From Lepidostoma basale (taxonomy: Eukaryota; Arthropoda; Insecta; Trichoptera; Lepidostomatidae), in contig JAHDVF020000676.1 of assembly GCA_022606425.2 (NCBI GenBank), forward strand, positions 310,001-374,000: a DNA stretch of 64,000 nucleotides, written 5' to 3'. A model generated the notes under the pieces. That model made no database searches and was not told the origin of the DNA. It saw nothing but the letters and a program-made list of their open reading frames with translations. Below, one piece after another: positions 21,841-33,500 of this stretch (position 1 is the stretch's first letter; every line of letters begins with the position of its first letter). The position numbers and the translations under genes are program-made.

Positions 21841-23149
21841 TATACACTTATTTAAGTTATTTCCTTAAAGCTCTAATTCATTTCAACAGTTTCACTTCTA
21901 TTTATATGTTGCCCAATTTTATTCAATGTAAAATACAGGAAAAGCAAATTAATTGTCATTTTAAGACCAGTTGGTTTCACATCCTGCAAGGAAGAGATTC
22001 CTTACATAACTGGAAAACGTTTAAATTTCCACCGGAAGAATTTTCCCTGATAACTAATTTATGTTGTCGGATAACAAACAACTCATGTAACATTATAATA
22101 TACGTATGATGCTGTTTTTTCATTTAAAAGAAATACATTTGGCATCACTTTAGATGTTTTTTTAATATATTATTTTGGCTCGGATTCTTATACGTCTACA
22201 CTTTTTTGATAATTATTTCAAAATAATGCATGGCACTAAACTTCACAAGCAAATATTATTACAGGGTAACCGTTTTCTATGTTTATTTATTTTATAAAGG
22301 TCAATTAATTTATTTCTTTTATAAAGGTTACGACCTTTCTGCATCCCAAGTTTTTTCAAGTACGTTTGTATAGGTATGGTAAAAAAACCTTGTTAATATT
22401 TTTCGAGGGTTCACTGTTTCCGCAGTCATGTGTGCGTCAAATCAAAGTCATGACATCAGCACTGGTACGACGGTGAATCATCTCCCGATCTAAATATTAC
22501 AACTGAGACTGAGTTCGATTCATGGAAACATCGGAACTTTGTTCCATACGGAACCGGATTTTTTTCTTGTTTGCATCGGAAGCGGCATTAACCAAAAAGT
22601 TTATCCTATTCTTAAAACGAAAGATAATATTACCGTGTTAGTGTTTACATCCAACTATATTATAATGGAAACATTGCATGTAATCAATATTTGTTTTTTA
22701 TGTATCTATTTATTATAACATTACACATATAGTTAGCACATTCAATATCCGCTCTCGGTTCAATATTCTCGTTCGATTCTAATAAGAAAGTGCATTGTCT
22801 GTTAATGTATCATTATTATTTATATATTTCTGTTATCACTGCTTATTTGTGTATCATAACAATGTTGATGAGTATATCTTGGTAGGACCTATTTTAAGGG
22901 CACTGAGTATAAACACATCCCCGATGATCTTTTACGTTTACGCAGATAGATATCTGTCGATCATTTGAAATAGTGATAATTTAAAAATAGAATTATTTTC
23001 AAAGTATGTTATCGTTTCATATATCAAAAGTACGAATTTAAGAAATGCTTATTTAGGATTAATAATAGTAAGTTTCCTGTGTTCCGATGATAAAATATTT
23101 CAGGAGAATATTCGATACACGGCTCTCCGATCGTTCAATCGCTCCAATA
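21841..23149. other. AT-rich DNA without a recognised feature
   Basis: No gene, element or clear motif cluster. If the exon at 21.6-21.84 kb is real, this would be intron. Confidence 0.5.
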
Positions 23150-23470
23150 CGCATACTCGTAGGCGGGCCGCGCTCTTTAACCAATTGGACTGCTGACATT
23201 TGGGAAATGGAGCAAAATTCGTCCACCTATTAACAATGCGCTCGCACGCTCCATAGCGCTATCGGCGTGCCGGTGGTCACCAGCCAGACGCGAGTCTTCT
23301 CCCACGGCCGCCCCCGTGCTTCGTGCTTCCCACGCGCCCTCCACCGCGGCCGTCCCGAGAGCGGAACCCTAGCAGGTGGCCCGGCCCGCCTTGGTCCTCG
23401 CTGCCCATGCCCCCCGCTACAGACTAGAGACGGATCCGTCCGTCAAACCGAGCAAAAAGGTTCTCATTCG
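23150..23470. promoter_or_regulatory. GC-rich island 1
   Basis: A sharp GC-rich block in AT-rich DNA, with many CpG and no transposon homology. Contains TTAACCAATTGG (CCAAT-type), AACAATGCGC (HMG-box-like) near 23232 and GGTGGTCACCAGCC. A 98-codon frame here has no recognisable domain and is not called as a gene. Confidence 0.35.
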
Positions 23471-23853
23471 TATGCAGCCGCTAATGTCCGCCGCTTTATT
23501 TTAAGGTCAGTGAAAACAGAAAGTTGCCAGGTTTCGCTATTATTCTTATCTACGCATGAATAGGTTTCAGCTGTGAGAACTATCGTCGGGTACCTACTCG
23601 CCGGCGCTTAGAATGCGCAAACAGCATTAGGCCGATATTATACATTCAAAAATGCAAAGCATGACGATTGGATGTTGCAGATACAACACATATATTCCGG
23701 TCAACGATCCCCTGATAACCAAAAAAACTAATTGAAACGATGTGCTAAAAGTTGGGTTATTAACCCTGAAAGAAATATAACCATGAATCAACCGTGGAGA
23801 GGAATGTTAATGCGTAATTTATATTTTGTTAACTTTTTACAACCGAATATTTA

Positions 23854-23983
23854 TGAGGTTCGCAAACCATCCCACCGCGTCTCCCGCGGGGGGATAATAG
23901 AAGTATGGAGTGCAGCATCAGTTCAAGTGTGGCAGTCCATTTTTTCTGCGTACCCCTTCGGAGAGACGGCGTGATGGTTATTA
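23854..23983. repeat. Composite unit with two opposed RTE-like 3' ends, copy 1
   Basis: The left half (minus) starts GAGGTTCGCAAACCATCCCA. The right half (plus) ends TTCGGAGAGACGGCGTGATGG. The whole 130-bp unit is repeated in inverse at 43062-43205. Confidence 0.7.
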
Positions 23984-24055
23984 AGTTATATTTCTGATAT
24001 ATTTTATTATTAATAATTAATGGTGATAAAAAAGAACAGTTAAAAATATTCGTAC

Positions 24056-24125
24056 GTACTACCAGCGGGACTTGAACTCGGGATCGAGTTTTGTGCGCTG
24101 AGCTATTGTAACTGTGGTCATTTGC
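24056..24125 (-). mobile_element. Possible tRNA-like SINE head
   Basis: The minus strand has ATAGCTCAGCGC (A-box-like) and GAGTTCAAGTCCC (B-box-like), closer together than in a real tRNA. No tRNA cloverleaf can be drawn. Confidence 0.35.
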
Positions 24126-24639
24126 GTCAAGATTCTGATGCATCCGCCGTCAACGAGGGGGTCGGCAACGTCAAGGTCGCGTTTTCAAATTTGTTTTCCC
24201 TCGAAAATTTCAGTTCAGTCATTATAATTTTGGTATCTTTTTAAATAGAAATCCGCAATCGTGATTTAAGTGGGTCAATTAAATACAATGCGGTGCATTA
24301 AAACATGTGTGTCGCAAGTGCAGGCTTTCTGTATAGCGTGACACCGTGTGGGGAAATATATTCACAAAAATATCAAACGACTGCTTACTTACGAACATAA
24401 AAGTGTATGATGTTGGGTAAGCAGTCACATATTTTGCAAGAAGCCATATTTCAGGTTACACTGTTGCCGGTAGGTATATCCCGCGTCACACGCATTGTAG
24501 GTTATAGGCAAAAGCAAGATCTCCGGCAATAGTATACTGAAACAAGTGTAGCACTCGCAATCATTTCGGTATTTTCGATAAATATTTTAAAAATAGGTTC
24601 CTTGTACGTCCAACTTTCGTAACACAAGAGTAACTAATG

Positions 24640-25110
24640 TGAATTCCATAGTCAAGTGCTAATCTTTTTTGCGCTAGCAACTTCCATTCCTGTTTTGAAT
24701 TCGAGTCTCCGGTGTGCGGACCTGCCGCTGTATTATATCGCGGGATGCTCCATTCGGGAGTAAGTACTTCCTGAGCTCCGCGGAGGGTGCCACTCTAAAC
24801 TAATATCGTTAGCGACTTTTATTATCTGACGCTTGTAAAATTAGAATTTTATACGCGCTGTTAGGCCATGGAATCGGATGAGAGATTCTTTGGCGCTCCC
24901 GGAGCTTATTTTCTCCAAAAAAATGTGTCGCTTCATTCCATCGAAAGTGTATTAATAAATGGAATTTGTCGAGTCATTATTCAATTGGGATCAATGGATA
25001 AACGAGCCAACATTAAATGATTCGCCATTCCATTATACGCGGTACATTCAGCATTTCATCCACCAAGCAGAACGATATTAGTATATATGTATATTAGTTT
25101 TAATCCTCGT
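24640..25110. promoter_or_regulatory. Transposon-free, mixed-composition block
   Basis: No element homology and no coding frame. Carries many homeobox-like TAAT/ATTA words and GC-rich pieces such as GAGCTCCGCGGAGG (near 24774). It looks like conserved non-coding DNA by texture only. Confidence 0.2.
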
Positions 25111-25639
25111 CTCTTAATGCTCCAGTGAAAAGTTTCACTTATTTTTACGTAATGCTGAGCGTGAAATATTTTTTGAGATTATCGCACGTTTAAATAATGA
25201 GCATCACCGAGAGCAGGTGAGAGACACGCAAGTACCGGAATTCTGGGAATGTGAAATGGCAGAGTCCGAGAGCTATTTAGCAAGTGTACGTTTTCTTTAT
25301 TTACTTCTCTTGCAAAAAAAACATAATACCCACGATATTTCTGTCGAGCCGTCGCCATCTTTATATTATATTTTTATTCTCTTCTTCATAAACACGCGAT
25401 TCAGATCTTCTCGGAATCTTTTCGAAACTCTTGTCGCTCCCTGGAGCCGTGCACGAGACTCGGTTCCGAGAAACGGATACGCAAAAGTCCCGCACATTGG
25501 CATGACATCGTGTTCCCTAAGTGTGTAAAGGCAATAAGGTCGCGGGTTCATGTTTTTTAATCGATTGGCCCAAATCCAAAACTTGTCTATTACACGTACC
25601 GAATTCGCGATGTATTACTGTTTTAGTATTTCGCGTGAT

Positions 25640-25715
25640 TGCCCTCGACGTGACGAGAGCCCTGCTTTATCGGGGACAAAAGAGCAATGCGTCCGTCCAC
25701 ACTCATTATCATTTA
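25640..25715. promoter_or_regulatory. GC-rich island 2 with shared word
   Basis: Contains GGGGACAAAAGAGCAATG at about 25672, shared exactly with 33183. An ACAAAAG plus ACAATG/GCAATG pair resembles HMG-box (Sox/TCF) sites. Confidence 0.35.
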
Positions 25716-25854
25716 GTTGAATAAATATTTACATCGTAAAATTAACATGGACCTACAATTTAAAAAGAAAGACACAACACAATAAAAATATATACACTTA
25801 TGGGTATGGGATAAAGATAGGGTTTCATGAATTCGCTATGGATATTGATACACA

Positions 25855-26097
25855 TAATGGATCGGCCATGTAATACGACAAGAAGGCCTCTTGCATGCCA
25901 TAATGAAGGGTATGACCGAGGGGACAAACTCTAGGGGACGCCCACGCCGAGAGTACCTGGAGGACCAGTTGGTGGACGTGCGCTGCTCATCATATGCAGA
26001 TTTTAAAAGAGCCGCACAAGACAGGGAAGAATGGAAGAGAAGAATATAGTAAATTGCTGCAAACCAATCCCAGGATTGAAACCAGAGAGAGAGAGAA
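25855..26097 (+). mobile_element. LINE 3' end
   Basis: Plus translation, after a frameshift: HAIMKGMTEGTNSRGRPRRE, then LEDQLVDVRCSSYADFKRAA, then QDREEWKRR and stops. The tail reads LLQTNPRIETRERE in frame. A relative in inverse lies at 53655-53930. Confidence 0.75.
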
Positions 26098-27577
26098 CAG
26101 AGATTCCATTCGAATGCCAACTTGTTGAAAAGACAAATCGCCTCAATACAAGAATGTTTTGAAATGCTTCCGTGCGGCAATTCGGAGATAAATTAGTTAA
26201 TTGCGTCTTATTTTATTGTATAATTATTATTATGCAGGTAGAGCCAACGAAAATAGCAAAATGGGATAGTTATTTTATTCCCTGAATTACAAATAATGCA
26301 AGAATTGTTTTATTTACTTTTTGAGTTCTTCAAAGAGTACCGAAAGGTTTCAAATGATGGAGCTGTACGTCAAATTACTGTTCACCAGCGCATCGTACCG
26401 CCGGTAAATCAGCACAGTTTAACCCTTAACGTACCGTGTTCAAAACAAAACGCTTGCTCCCATGTGGTAAGTTCAGTTTACCGCTAACTTTATCTAAATA
26501 TCAAGCATATGACTAGATGAATCAAAATTTAATTTATGTCATCTTGTAGGGAATTTCATTAGGAATAGATCGATATCTATAACATACATGGATTATTTGA
26601 AAAACATATCATTATTAATTTTTTTCTGGAACCATGCGATTTCTGATATGTAATGCGTCATAGCATACGGACGACTAAAAATCGGGTCGGGTCGGGTCGA
26701 AACTTGTCTGCACGCCGGGCCGGCGGGGCGAAGATAAAGGCACCTAGGCAAAATGTATAGTACGTTCAAGACAACGAGTACGTATTAATATTTGTCCCTT
26801 TTGGTAAAGTGTTAATATTTTCACAGTTCTGATATTATTAACTTACGTGCTGCGTTTCATCCAGTCGGTATTATTACGTACCTATTGAAAAGGTCAAAGA
26901 TATAATTTATAATACGTTCAAAACAGCGAGTAAGTATTTGTCACTTTTGATAAAGTTGTAAATATTAGCAAAACAAATTCTACCTTAACACGAATGAAGG
27001 TGAGGGCAGTCTAAGAAAATATTTTTTTTTGGGATGAAGGAAGTAATTTTTTGCTTTTTTTTTATTACGAAATATTGAAAACACTTCAATGGAGGATTAC
27101 AATTTTTTTTATAATATTAGGGTCCATAGGTTTTAAGAAAATCAACTTTAAATTGGCAGTGGAAACTCAATTTACCACATGGCAACGCGACGGTCAAAAT
27201 GATAATTAAATCGTAAAAAATACATTTCGTGTAGTATTTTGTATGGCACTGGCGACAATAAAACTACGTGATATTGAAGTCAAACTTTGCACCCAGATCT
27301 TTTATTTGATCGACATCCGTAGATCAACATTGCTCATTTGGTATGGGGATGAGGAGTTATTTTTAGAGCGATCGTATGTGATCAGTAATCACACAGCAAT
27401 TATGGAATGCTAAAGTACAATTTTTTAGTCTTCGACCATTTTAAATGCGTAAAGTCGTTTATTTTTGAATTCTCGATAGCTCTGAATAACTTTAGGTGTT
27501 AGAAAATCTTGTATTCACCAAAACAACTAAATGGAAGAGGCTTACGGTGAACATCGAAGGGTTTCTGAATTTGTATT
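26098..27577. other. AT-rich DNA; short GGGTC repeat
   Basis: No gene recognised. A GGGTC triplet repeat (about 26684-26700) opens a short GC-rich patch (to 26742). The rest is unassigned. Confidence 0.5.
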
Positions 27578-27642
27578 GATTTTTTATTAGTTAAATATGT
27601 GATTTTTATTAGTTAAATAGAGATTTTTATTAGTTAAATTGT
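27578..27642. repeat. Tandem repeat, three 21-23-bp units
   Basis: GATTTTTATTAGTTAAAT-type units at 27578, 27601 and 27622. Confidence 0.85.
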
Positions 27643-27802
27643 CATTTATTTCATTTCATTTATTTAATTTATTTTAATAAAAATTACAAACATTACATAA
27701 ATATTTCCAGATCGTTTGCAATTACATTATAAGAATTTAAAAGAGAAGCATGAAAACATATAAAAAAATAAAAAAAATTATAAATAATCATAATCATTCG
27801 AC

Positions 27803-28040
27803 GACCTTCGTGGCAGAGTGGTTACGAGCTCTGACTTCCATGCCGAAGGTCCTGGGTTCGATTCCCGGCGATGGTAGTGTGATTGTCACACTGTCTTTGG
27901 TCTGGTGTAGAATTCACGTGACAATAAAATGGCGATAGATTAGCTACCTATCACATGTCACGAGAATCAATATAATAGCTAAAAAATAAAAATTGTATAC
28001 AGTAATTGGGTCCAAACGACCTGTTGTGTACATAAAAAAA
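27803..28040 (+). mobile_element. tRNA-derived SINE, copy B
   Basis: GACCTTCGTGGCAGAGTGG head, B-box GGTTCGATTCCC, body CACACTGTCTTTGGTCTGG, then ACCTATCACATGTCA, tail GTATACAGTAATTGG...TTGTGTAC. Nearly full length. Confidence 0.9.
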
Positions 28041-28926
28041 ATAAAAAAATAACATTGATATTGCATCCCTGAGGCAACTCACACTATCACGAAATATGTC
28101 GACCTCCGAGGCGATCCGATTAAGCAATAAGATTGCCCTACCCACAGGCATAACCATTGGCAGGTTGGTTCTGCAGCGCGGCAAATAAAACAATCTGTGC
28201 TGTCTTTGACGAAGGTAATTATCAGGGACAAATAGACCTACATCACCCAGGACATCCGAGTTCTGTATACGGCCGCCAATCAGCTGAAAGAAGTGAACTC
28301 CCAAGTGAATGTTCCTCCTTCTCTCCAATGATTGGTAGCTTAGCATACCTAGCAAGAATTCAGTCGGAAAGAGCCACGGGTAATAACCGCGCTCCTTGAG
28401 GTAAAGAAAGCGCAGAAATTTTTTCTGCACTCGCTCCACCATCAGAGAATATCGGATCCCAGGCGGTGACCAAATAACGGAACTATATTCCAGCCGACTT
28501 CTTACCAGGGAATTATACAACACCCGAAGTACCTGTGTGTTCGAAAATATCTTGGCATTCCTAAAAACAAATCCAAGCATTTTAATGAAACTATTACATA
28601 GAGCAACTATGTGAAGATTGAACGATAATTGAGCATCGAACAGAACACCGAGATCTCTGGATGTAGAAGCTCTTTCAAGCTGTACCCCATCCATAAGATA
28701 ACGAAAGTATAATGTTTTCGATGCCCGTGTGTATGACATAACAAAGCACTTGGAGACGTTGAAGAATAATTTGTTACGTTTACTCCATTGGGTTATGCTC
28801 TGAATGTCACACTGAAGCTTCAAGCAATCTGAGGGATTCTCTATTTCAGAGAAAACTTTTATGTCATCAGCAAATAATAAAAATTTTGAAAACTTTATTT
28901 CGTTAGAAATATCATTAATGAATATC
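28041..28926 (-). mobile_element. Jockey-like LINE reverse transcriptase (J2), 5'-truncated
   Basis: One long minus-strand frame: FINDISNEI, then the catalytic FADDIKVF, then NVSKCFVMSYTR, STSRDLGVLFDAQLSFNLHI, VRSRLEYSSVIWSP, VERVQKKFLRFLYL, RQRQHRLFYLPRCRTNLP, and PVGRAILLLN. These are the palm-to-thumb and C-terminal segments of a Jockey/CR1-type reverse transcriptase. The full 353-codon frame (29012-27951) begins and ends in antisense SINE sequence, so it is a chimaera and no natural protein. Most of the element's 5' part is missing. Confidence 0.9.
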
Positions 28927-29155
28927 GACCTTCGTGGCAGAGTGGTAAGAGCTCTGACTTCCATATCGAAGGCCCCGGGTTCGATTCCCGGCGATGGCAG
29001 TGTGATTGTCACACTGTCTTTGGTCTGGTGTAGAATTCTCGTGAAAATAAAAGGGCGATAGATTGGCTACCTATCACATGTCATAAGAATCAATATAACA
29101 GCGAAAATAAATTGTATACAGTAATTGAGTTCAAACGACCTGTTGTATACAAGGA
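28927..29155 (+). mobile_element. tRNA-derived SINE, copy C
   Basis: Same family as 27803-28040, in the same orientation. Inserted just after the FIND codons of the J2 frame (sense of J2: within IFINDIS). Confidence 0.9.
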
Positions 29156-29289
29156 AAAAAAAAGTTACGCATTGCTATCAGTTTTTTTTAAATTAGATGC
29201 TATTAAACTTTTTTTATACCACAGGTCTTTAGAACCCAATTACTGTAAACATTTTACATCAAATTGGTATGTTTGTACCTATATGATCC

Positions 29290-29525
29290 TTAAAGGACGC
29301 ATAGGTCATTTGGAGAATGTCCACATCGACTGACACCTCATTCAAGAGCACCGTACCCCGGGTCTTGGATGCTGCGCCATGACATTAAATTTGTTCTGCT
29401 ATGCGGTATGCACAACAGATCGTGTCTTCTAGCGCGAGCATACCTGTCCGGTGCATTGAAGCCATAACACTCTAAGAGGTATGGGCTATCAATGAGGTTA
29501 CGGAGTATTTTAAATCCCAAGATCA
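29290..29525 (-). mobile_element. Jockey-like LINE fragment, second lineage
   Basis: The minus strand shows ILGFKILRNLIDSPYLLE, then NAPDRYARARRHDLLCIP and SRTNLM: the end of a reverse transcriptase C-terminal region. The same lineage is seen at 56700-57640. Confidence 0.75.
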
Positions 29526-29619
29526 TCAATATACCTTTTCTTCTTGATTCGATACTGCGGTACTCTGTGTATCTCTACACAGATTACCTCTACATGAGTA
29601 CTCTACAGAGTACCTCTAC

Positions 29620-30135
29620 TCTGAGGTATCTCTACATGGAGTATGGTAGCTATCCGTGGCTCTATTCCACGGCATTTCTTTTGGGAATGCTTGGAATCAA
29701 TTCTCTACAGCTTCGAAGAGATGGACATCTAATTACCCATTTCTTTAGATTAATTAGGGGATACTTCGAGAACTCGGCCGTACTGGAGGGTGTTCGGCTT
29801 TTTGTCCCCGATAGATATCTCCGACAGCGACAGCACAGATTGTTTTACCTACCGACCACCAGAACCAATCTGCCTCTGGTGACACCGGTGGGAAGAACAA
29901 TTAGTCTGCTGAACGCGGTCTCCTCGGAGATCGACGTCTTTCATGTTAGTGAAAGTACGTTCAGAAGGCAAATACTCTTAATTCTGGAGAGTATCCTGTC
30001 TTCCTAATGTTGAACCATCTCTCATGCGTTTCTGGTAGTATACTATACACAATATATTATTTTATCTGTTCTCAATAGATGCCTTAAAAATAAATTTTGT
30101 AATATATGTTGATGAAATAAACTGATTTGATTTGA
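29620..30135 (+). mobile_element. Jockey-like LINE 3' end (J3)
   Basis: RYLYMEYGSYPWLYSTAFLL, then RDGHLITHFFRLIRGYFENS, VRLFVPDRYLRQRQHRLFYL, RTNLPLVTPVGRTISLLN, stop at 30007. A short 3' UTR ends AATAAACTGATTTGATTTG. Just before it (29565-29640), ACCTCTAC-type words repeat. Confidence 0.8.
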
Positions 30136-30274
30136 AAAATATATTGTAAGAAAACGATATGATCAAACTTGTTAACTGCCTTTTTGAATTCATTGTAATT
30201 CATCAAAAGGAAAGTTTTTTATGTGATATATTGACAAAAGAAGACAAATTAAATACGCTGATTACATGTGATTT

Positions 30275-30455
30275 GCATTAACTTCGATGGTACTGGTACC
30301 AACATGTCCAGAGAATGAATCCCATACTTGACTCTGCATGGAATATCAGATGGACGGGTCCACCAGGGAGACCCCTAAAACGATGGAGCGATAGTTGGAG
30401 TTCAGCATCACAGGAGGAAAATACTGCAGTAACAGACTCTTAAGTCTACAACTTG
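30275..30455 (+). mobile_element. RTE-like LINE C-terminus
   Basis: HVQRMNPILDSAWNIRWTGP followed by PGRPLKRWSDSWSSAS. Related to the copy at 19767. Confidence 0.65.
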
Positions 30456-30519
30456 AAGAATAAGAAGTGTTCATATCATGGATCGCTTTCATACGTAGGT
30501 ACATACAATTACAGACTGC

Positions 30520-31090
30520 AATCAAGTTGTACTTAAAGTTATCATCGCAAACAAAAACCTATCCAAAAAAAAGCTAAGATGGCAGTGCATAATGGTGTTC
30601 TTGTGGCGACCCTTATGTATGGAAGTGAAGCATGGAACTGGCAAAAGAAGGATGAAAGCAGAATAAACGCAGTAGAAATGAGATCTCTAAGACGAATGTG
30701 TGGTAAATCTGTATATGATAGAGTGACAAATGCAAGTATAAGCAGTGAATGTGGTGCGAATGAAAGTGTTATGAACAAAATAAGGAAGGGGTCATTAAGA
30801 TGGTTTGGACACATGGAAAGAATGAGTGAAGACACAATGGTAAAGAAGTTATATGTAAACGGCGTGAACGGAACTATAAATAGAGGAAGGCCGAGGAAAA
30901 CGTGGCACGATCAAATCAATCAAATATTGAATGTCGGGCACGCGAGGAGTCGGAGAAATCGACGTGCGTGCATGACAAGATGTATGAATGTGGAGGAATC
31001 GAGAGAAGTTTTTCAGGACAGAACAGTGTGGCGTTCCATTCTTTCTGCCTACCCCTCCGGGGAGACGGTGTGATGGTTAGTTAGTTTAGT
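30520..31090 (+). mobile_element. RTE-like LINE 3' end, TTAG-tail family (best open frame)
   Basis: Open for 164 codons (30579-31073). MAVHNGVLVATLMYGSEAWN is the thumb, followed by VEMRSLRRMCGKSVYDR, GSLRWFGHMERM, NRGRPRKTWHDQINQ, NRRACMTRCMNVEE and YPSGETV, stop. It then ends GATGGTTAGTTAG. This copy and those at 43444 and 38325 define the family. The endonuclease and most of the reverse transcriptase are missing from all copies, typical of 5' truncation during target-primed reverse transcription. Confidence 0.85.
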
Positions 31091-32321
31091 CTCAAGTTGC
31101 CTGACAGGGCTGATAGTAGAACCACCATGAATTTAATATTTAATTCTTCTCTTGATTCCAGTTTTCATATTTTAGGTATAATATAAGTATGTGTACCTAT
31201 TGTAGGGGAAGTGAGTTGCTTTCGAATGAGTTAACGAAATGCATTGAACATTGACACCATTCTCTGGTAATAGAACTTACAGGTATGTATTATCACAAGT
31301 TCTTATTATAATTGGAACCATATCGCACATAAATATATCACGCGCCACCCACGTAAACCAAAGAACGAGCGATCGTGTTTTTGTATCAATTGGCGAAAAT
31401 ATGTTAAATCGAAATCTCAAATGAAAAAATCTCAAATTTAATTAATTAACAAAGGCTCACCACAATTTGGTTGCTAAATATGGGAAGTGCATAAACGTGT
31501 AAATGGAAATAAAATATATTTCACTCTAGTCGTTAGCTTCACTACCATGCCCCATAGAAAATATTCTTCTTTTTCTTTTAGACCTTTGGTCTGTTCCTTA
31601 TACTCGTATAAATGTAGATATGAGTTCTGAATATCTCTTCTACTCATATATCTCAGCTCAGAAAACCGTAGTTTATATGTGAATGCTCAGTAGCTTCTTT
31701 AGTCTGTTCTGTTTTATATCTGGTATAATTAAATATATGAATAAAAAAAGTGAATTCAAGGCTTTAAATTTTAATTTAATTTATAAAATCTGCTTTAAAA
31801 TAATAATAATAAAAAAAAATTTGCTTACTAGGCTATTGCAAGAAATACACCTCACTTTTTATACGAATCGCTTAATAATAGAGAAATTATTTAATATAGT
31901 TTTTTTTTTAATTCCACACAACGACGTCATCGTTATTTGGTACTTCCTTTATTTTGGTTACTGCATTTATACCATAAACAAGTTTTGTAAAGTTACCATG
32001 TTTACAATATGCATTGCATTATTGATGATTTAAATGACATCATGAAATTTTTAATTACCAATTTTAAAATGTAAATAATATGTTTATTCTTTTTATTTTT
32101 TATATACTTTGTAAACAACACTAACTTTAAATGTTTTTAAAATTAAATATCAGACATGTTTCGGACAACCCAGTCCTTCCTCAGTGATATTACAAATATA
32201 TTTAAAATATTATAAAATTGTTTACAAATATGATCATTTTTGACCGATGTTATAAACAATTTTATTATTATTTGTATGTAATTATTTTTTTTTAAATTTA
32301 GTGTTGTATACAAAGTATAAA
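31091..32321. other. AT-rich DNA without a recognised feature
   Basis: No gene or element recognised. Confidence 0.5.
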
Positions 32322-32910
32322 ACAAACAAGCAAACCATCACGCCGTTTCCCCGCAGGGGTAGGCATAAAGAATGGACCGCCACACTACTCTATCCTGGCA
32401 AACCTCTCTAGCTTCCTCCACATTCATACAACGAGTCATACACGCACGTCGATTCCTTCGACTTCTAACATGACCAACCTTTAAAATTGAATTAATTTGG
32501 TCATGCCATGTTTTCCTCGGTCTGCATCGACTTCGTACCCCATTTACATCATTAACGTATACTTTCTTAACCATTATTTCTCAATCCATGCGTTCCATGT
32601 GATCCTTTCATAATTTTGTTCATAATACCTTCTTCCGCTCAACATTCCTTTCTTATATCAGCATTTGAGATTCTTTCGTATATCGTTCTACCACACATAC
32701 CTCTTAGGGACCTCATCTCTACCGTATTTATTCTGCTCTCATCCTTCTTTTGCCAGTTCCATGCTTCGCTTCCATACATTAGGGTTGGGACCAGAACTCC
32801 ATTGTGAACGGCGGTTTTCGCTTTCATTGATAAATTCTTGTTTCCAATAACTATTCTTAAAGCTCCATTCACTTTGTTACCCGCACCAACCCTTCTTTCG
32901 ACGTCACGAC
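32322..32910 (-). mobile_element. RTE-like LINE 3' end, TTG-tail subfamily
   Basis: C-terminus as in the TTAG family (VPTLMYGSEAWNWQKKDES, RGMCGRTIYERISN, RPRKTWHDQIN), broken by a short deletion near 32580. The tail in element sense reads GGTTTGCTTGTTTG, not TTAG. Confidence 0.85.
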
Positions 32911-33149
32911 GCGTTACAAAGTATATAAAAAAAAGAAAAATATATAAAACATCTACAGCACAAAGTATGGCGAACATAGAAGAAAGAGTTAATAATATAT
33001 TTTGAAATGTTAATACAATCAGGCATTATTCCTTTAATTTTATTGTGTGGGATCCTTTTGGATAACGTGTGATGTTTATCGACATGAGCAACCAGGGCGA
33101 GATCTGGATGCAGCCATTTCTGATTACTCGGATCAAAATAAACTTCCAC

Positions 33150-33500
33150 TTTCTTTCGGTTTGGCGATGGCTCGGTTCGATCGGGGACAAAAGAGCAATG
33201 CATCCGGCGATCAGTCGGTCGCTGATGGATCGCTGATCGGTCACAACAACGTGCGCGCTGACGGCCGGCGGCTGGCAGCGCGCGCGGCCCGCGGGCGGGA
33301 GATGGGCGGGCACTCTGCCAACTCCTCTCTTCTCGCCGATATAAATAAACAGCGGGCGGAGGGCGGCGGGCGACGGGCGCAGGAATCCGCCCGGTCTGGA
33401 AGCGACTATTTTAGACGACTGCCGCCGTACCCGCGCATCGTCCTCCGTGGCCCAAACACTCCGCCGCTCTCTGGGCGATATGGCTAGGCCAACCAGGCTT
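33150..33500. promoter_or_regulatory. GC-rich island 3 with TATA-like word
   Basis: Strong GC-rich block with GGGGACAAAAGAGCAATG at about 33183. A TATAAATA at 33342-33349 lies inside the GC-rich surround, so it may be a promoter. The open frames on both strands here show no recognisable domain. Confidence 0.4.

Noticed and set aside
23267..23563. 98-codon plus-strand frame in GC-rich island 1
   Set aside because: Low stop density comes from GC content; no domain and no codon pattern. The island is kept as possible regulatory DNA.
27578..27642. Short CRISPR-like array
   Set aside because: Three units in direct contact without spacers, in an insect genome; a simple tandem repeat.
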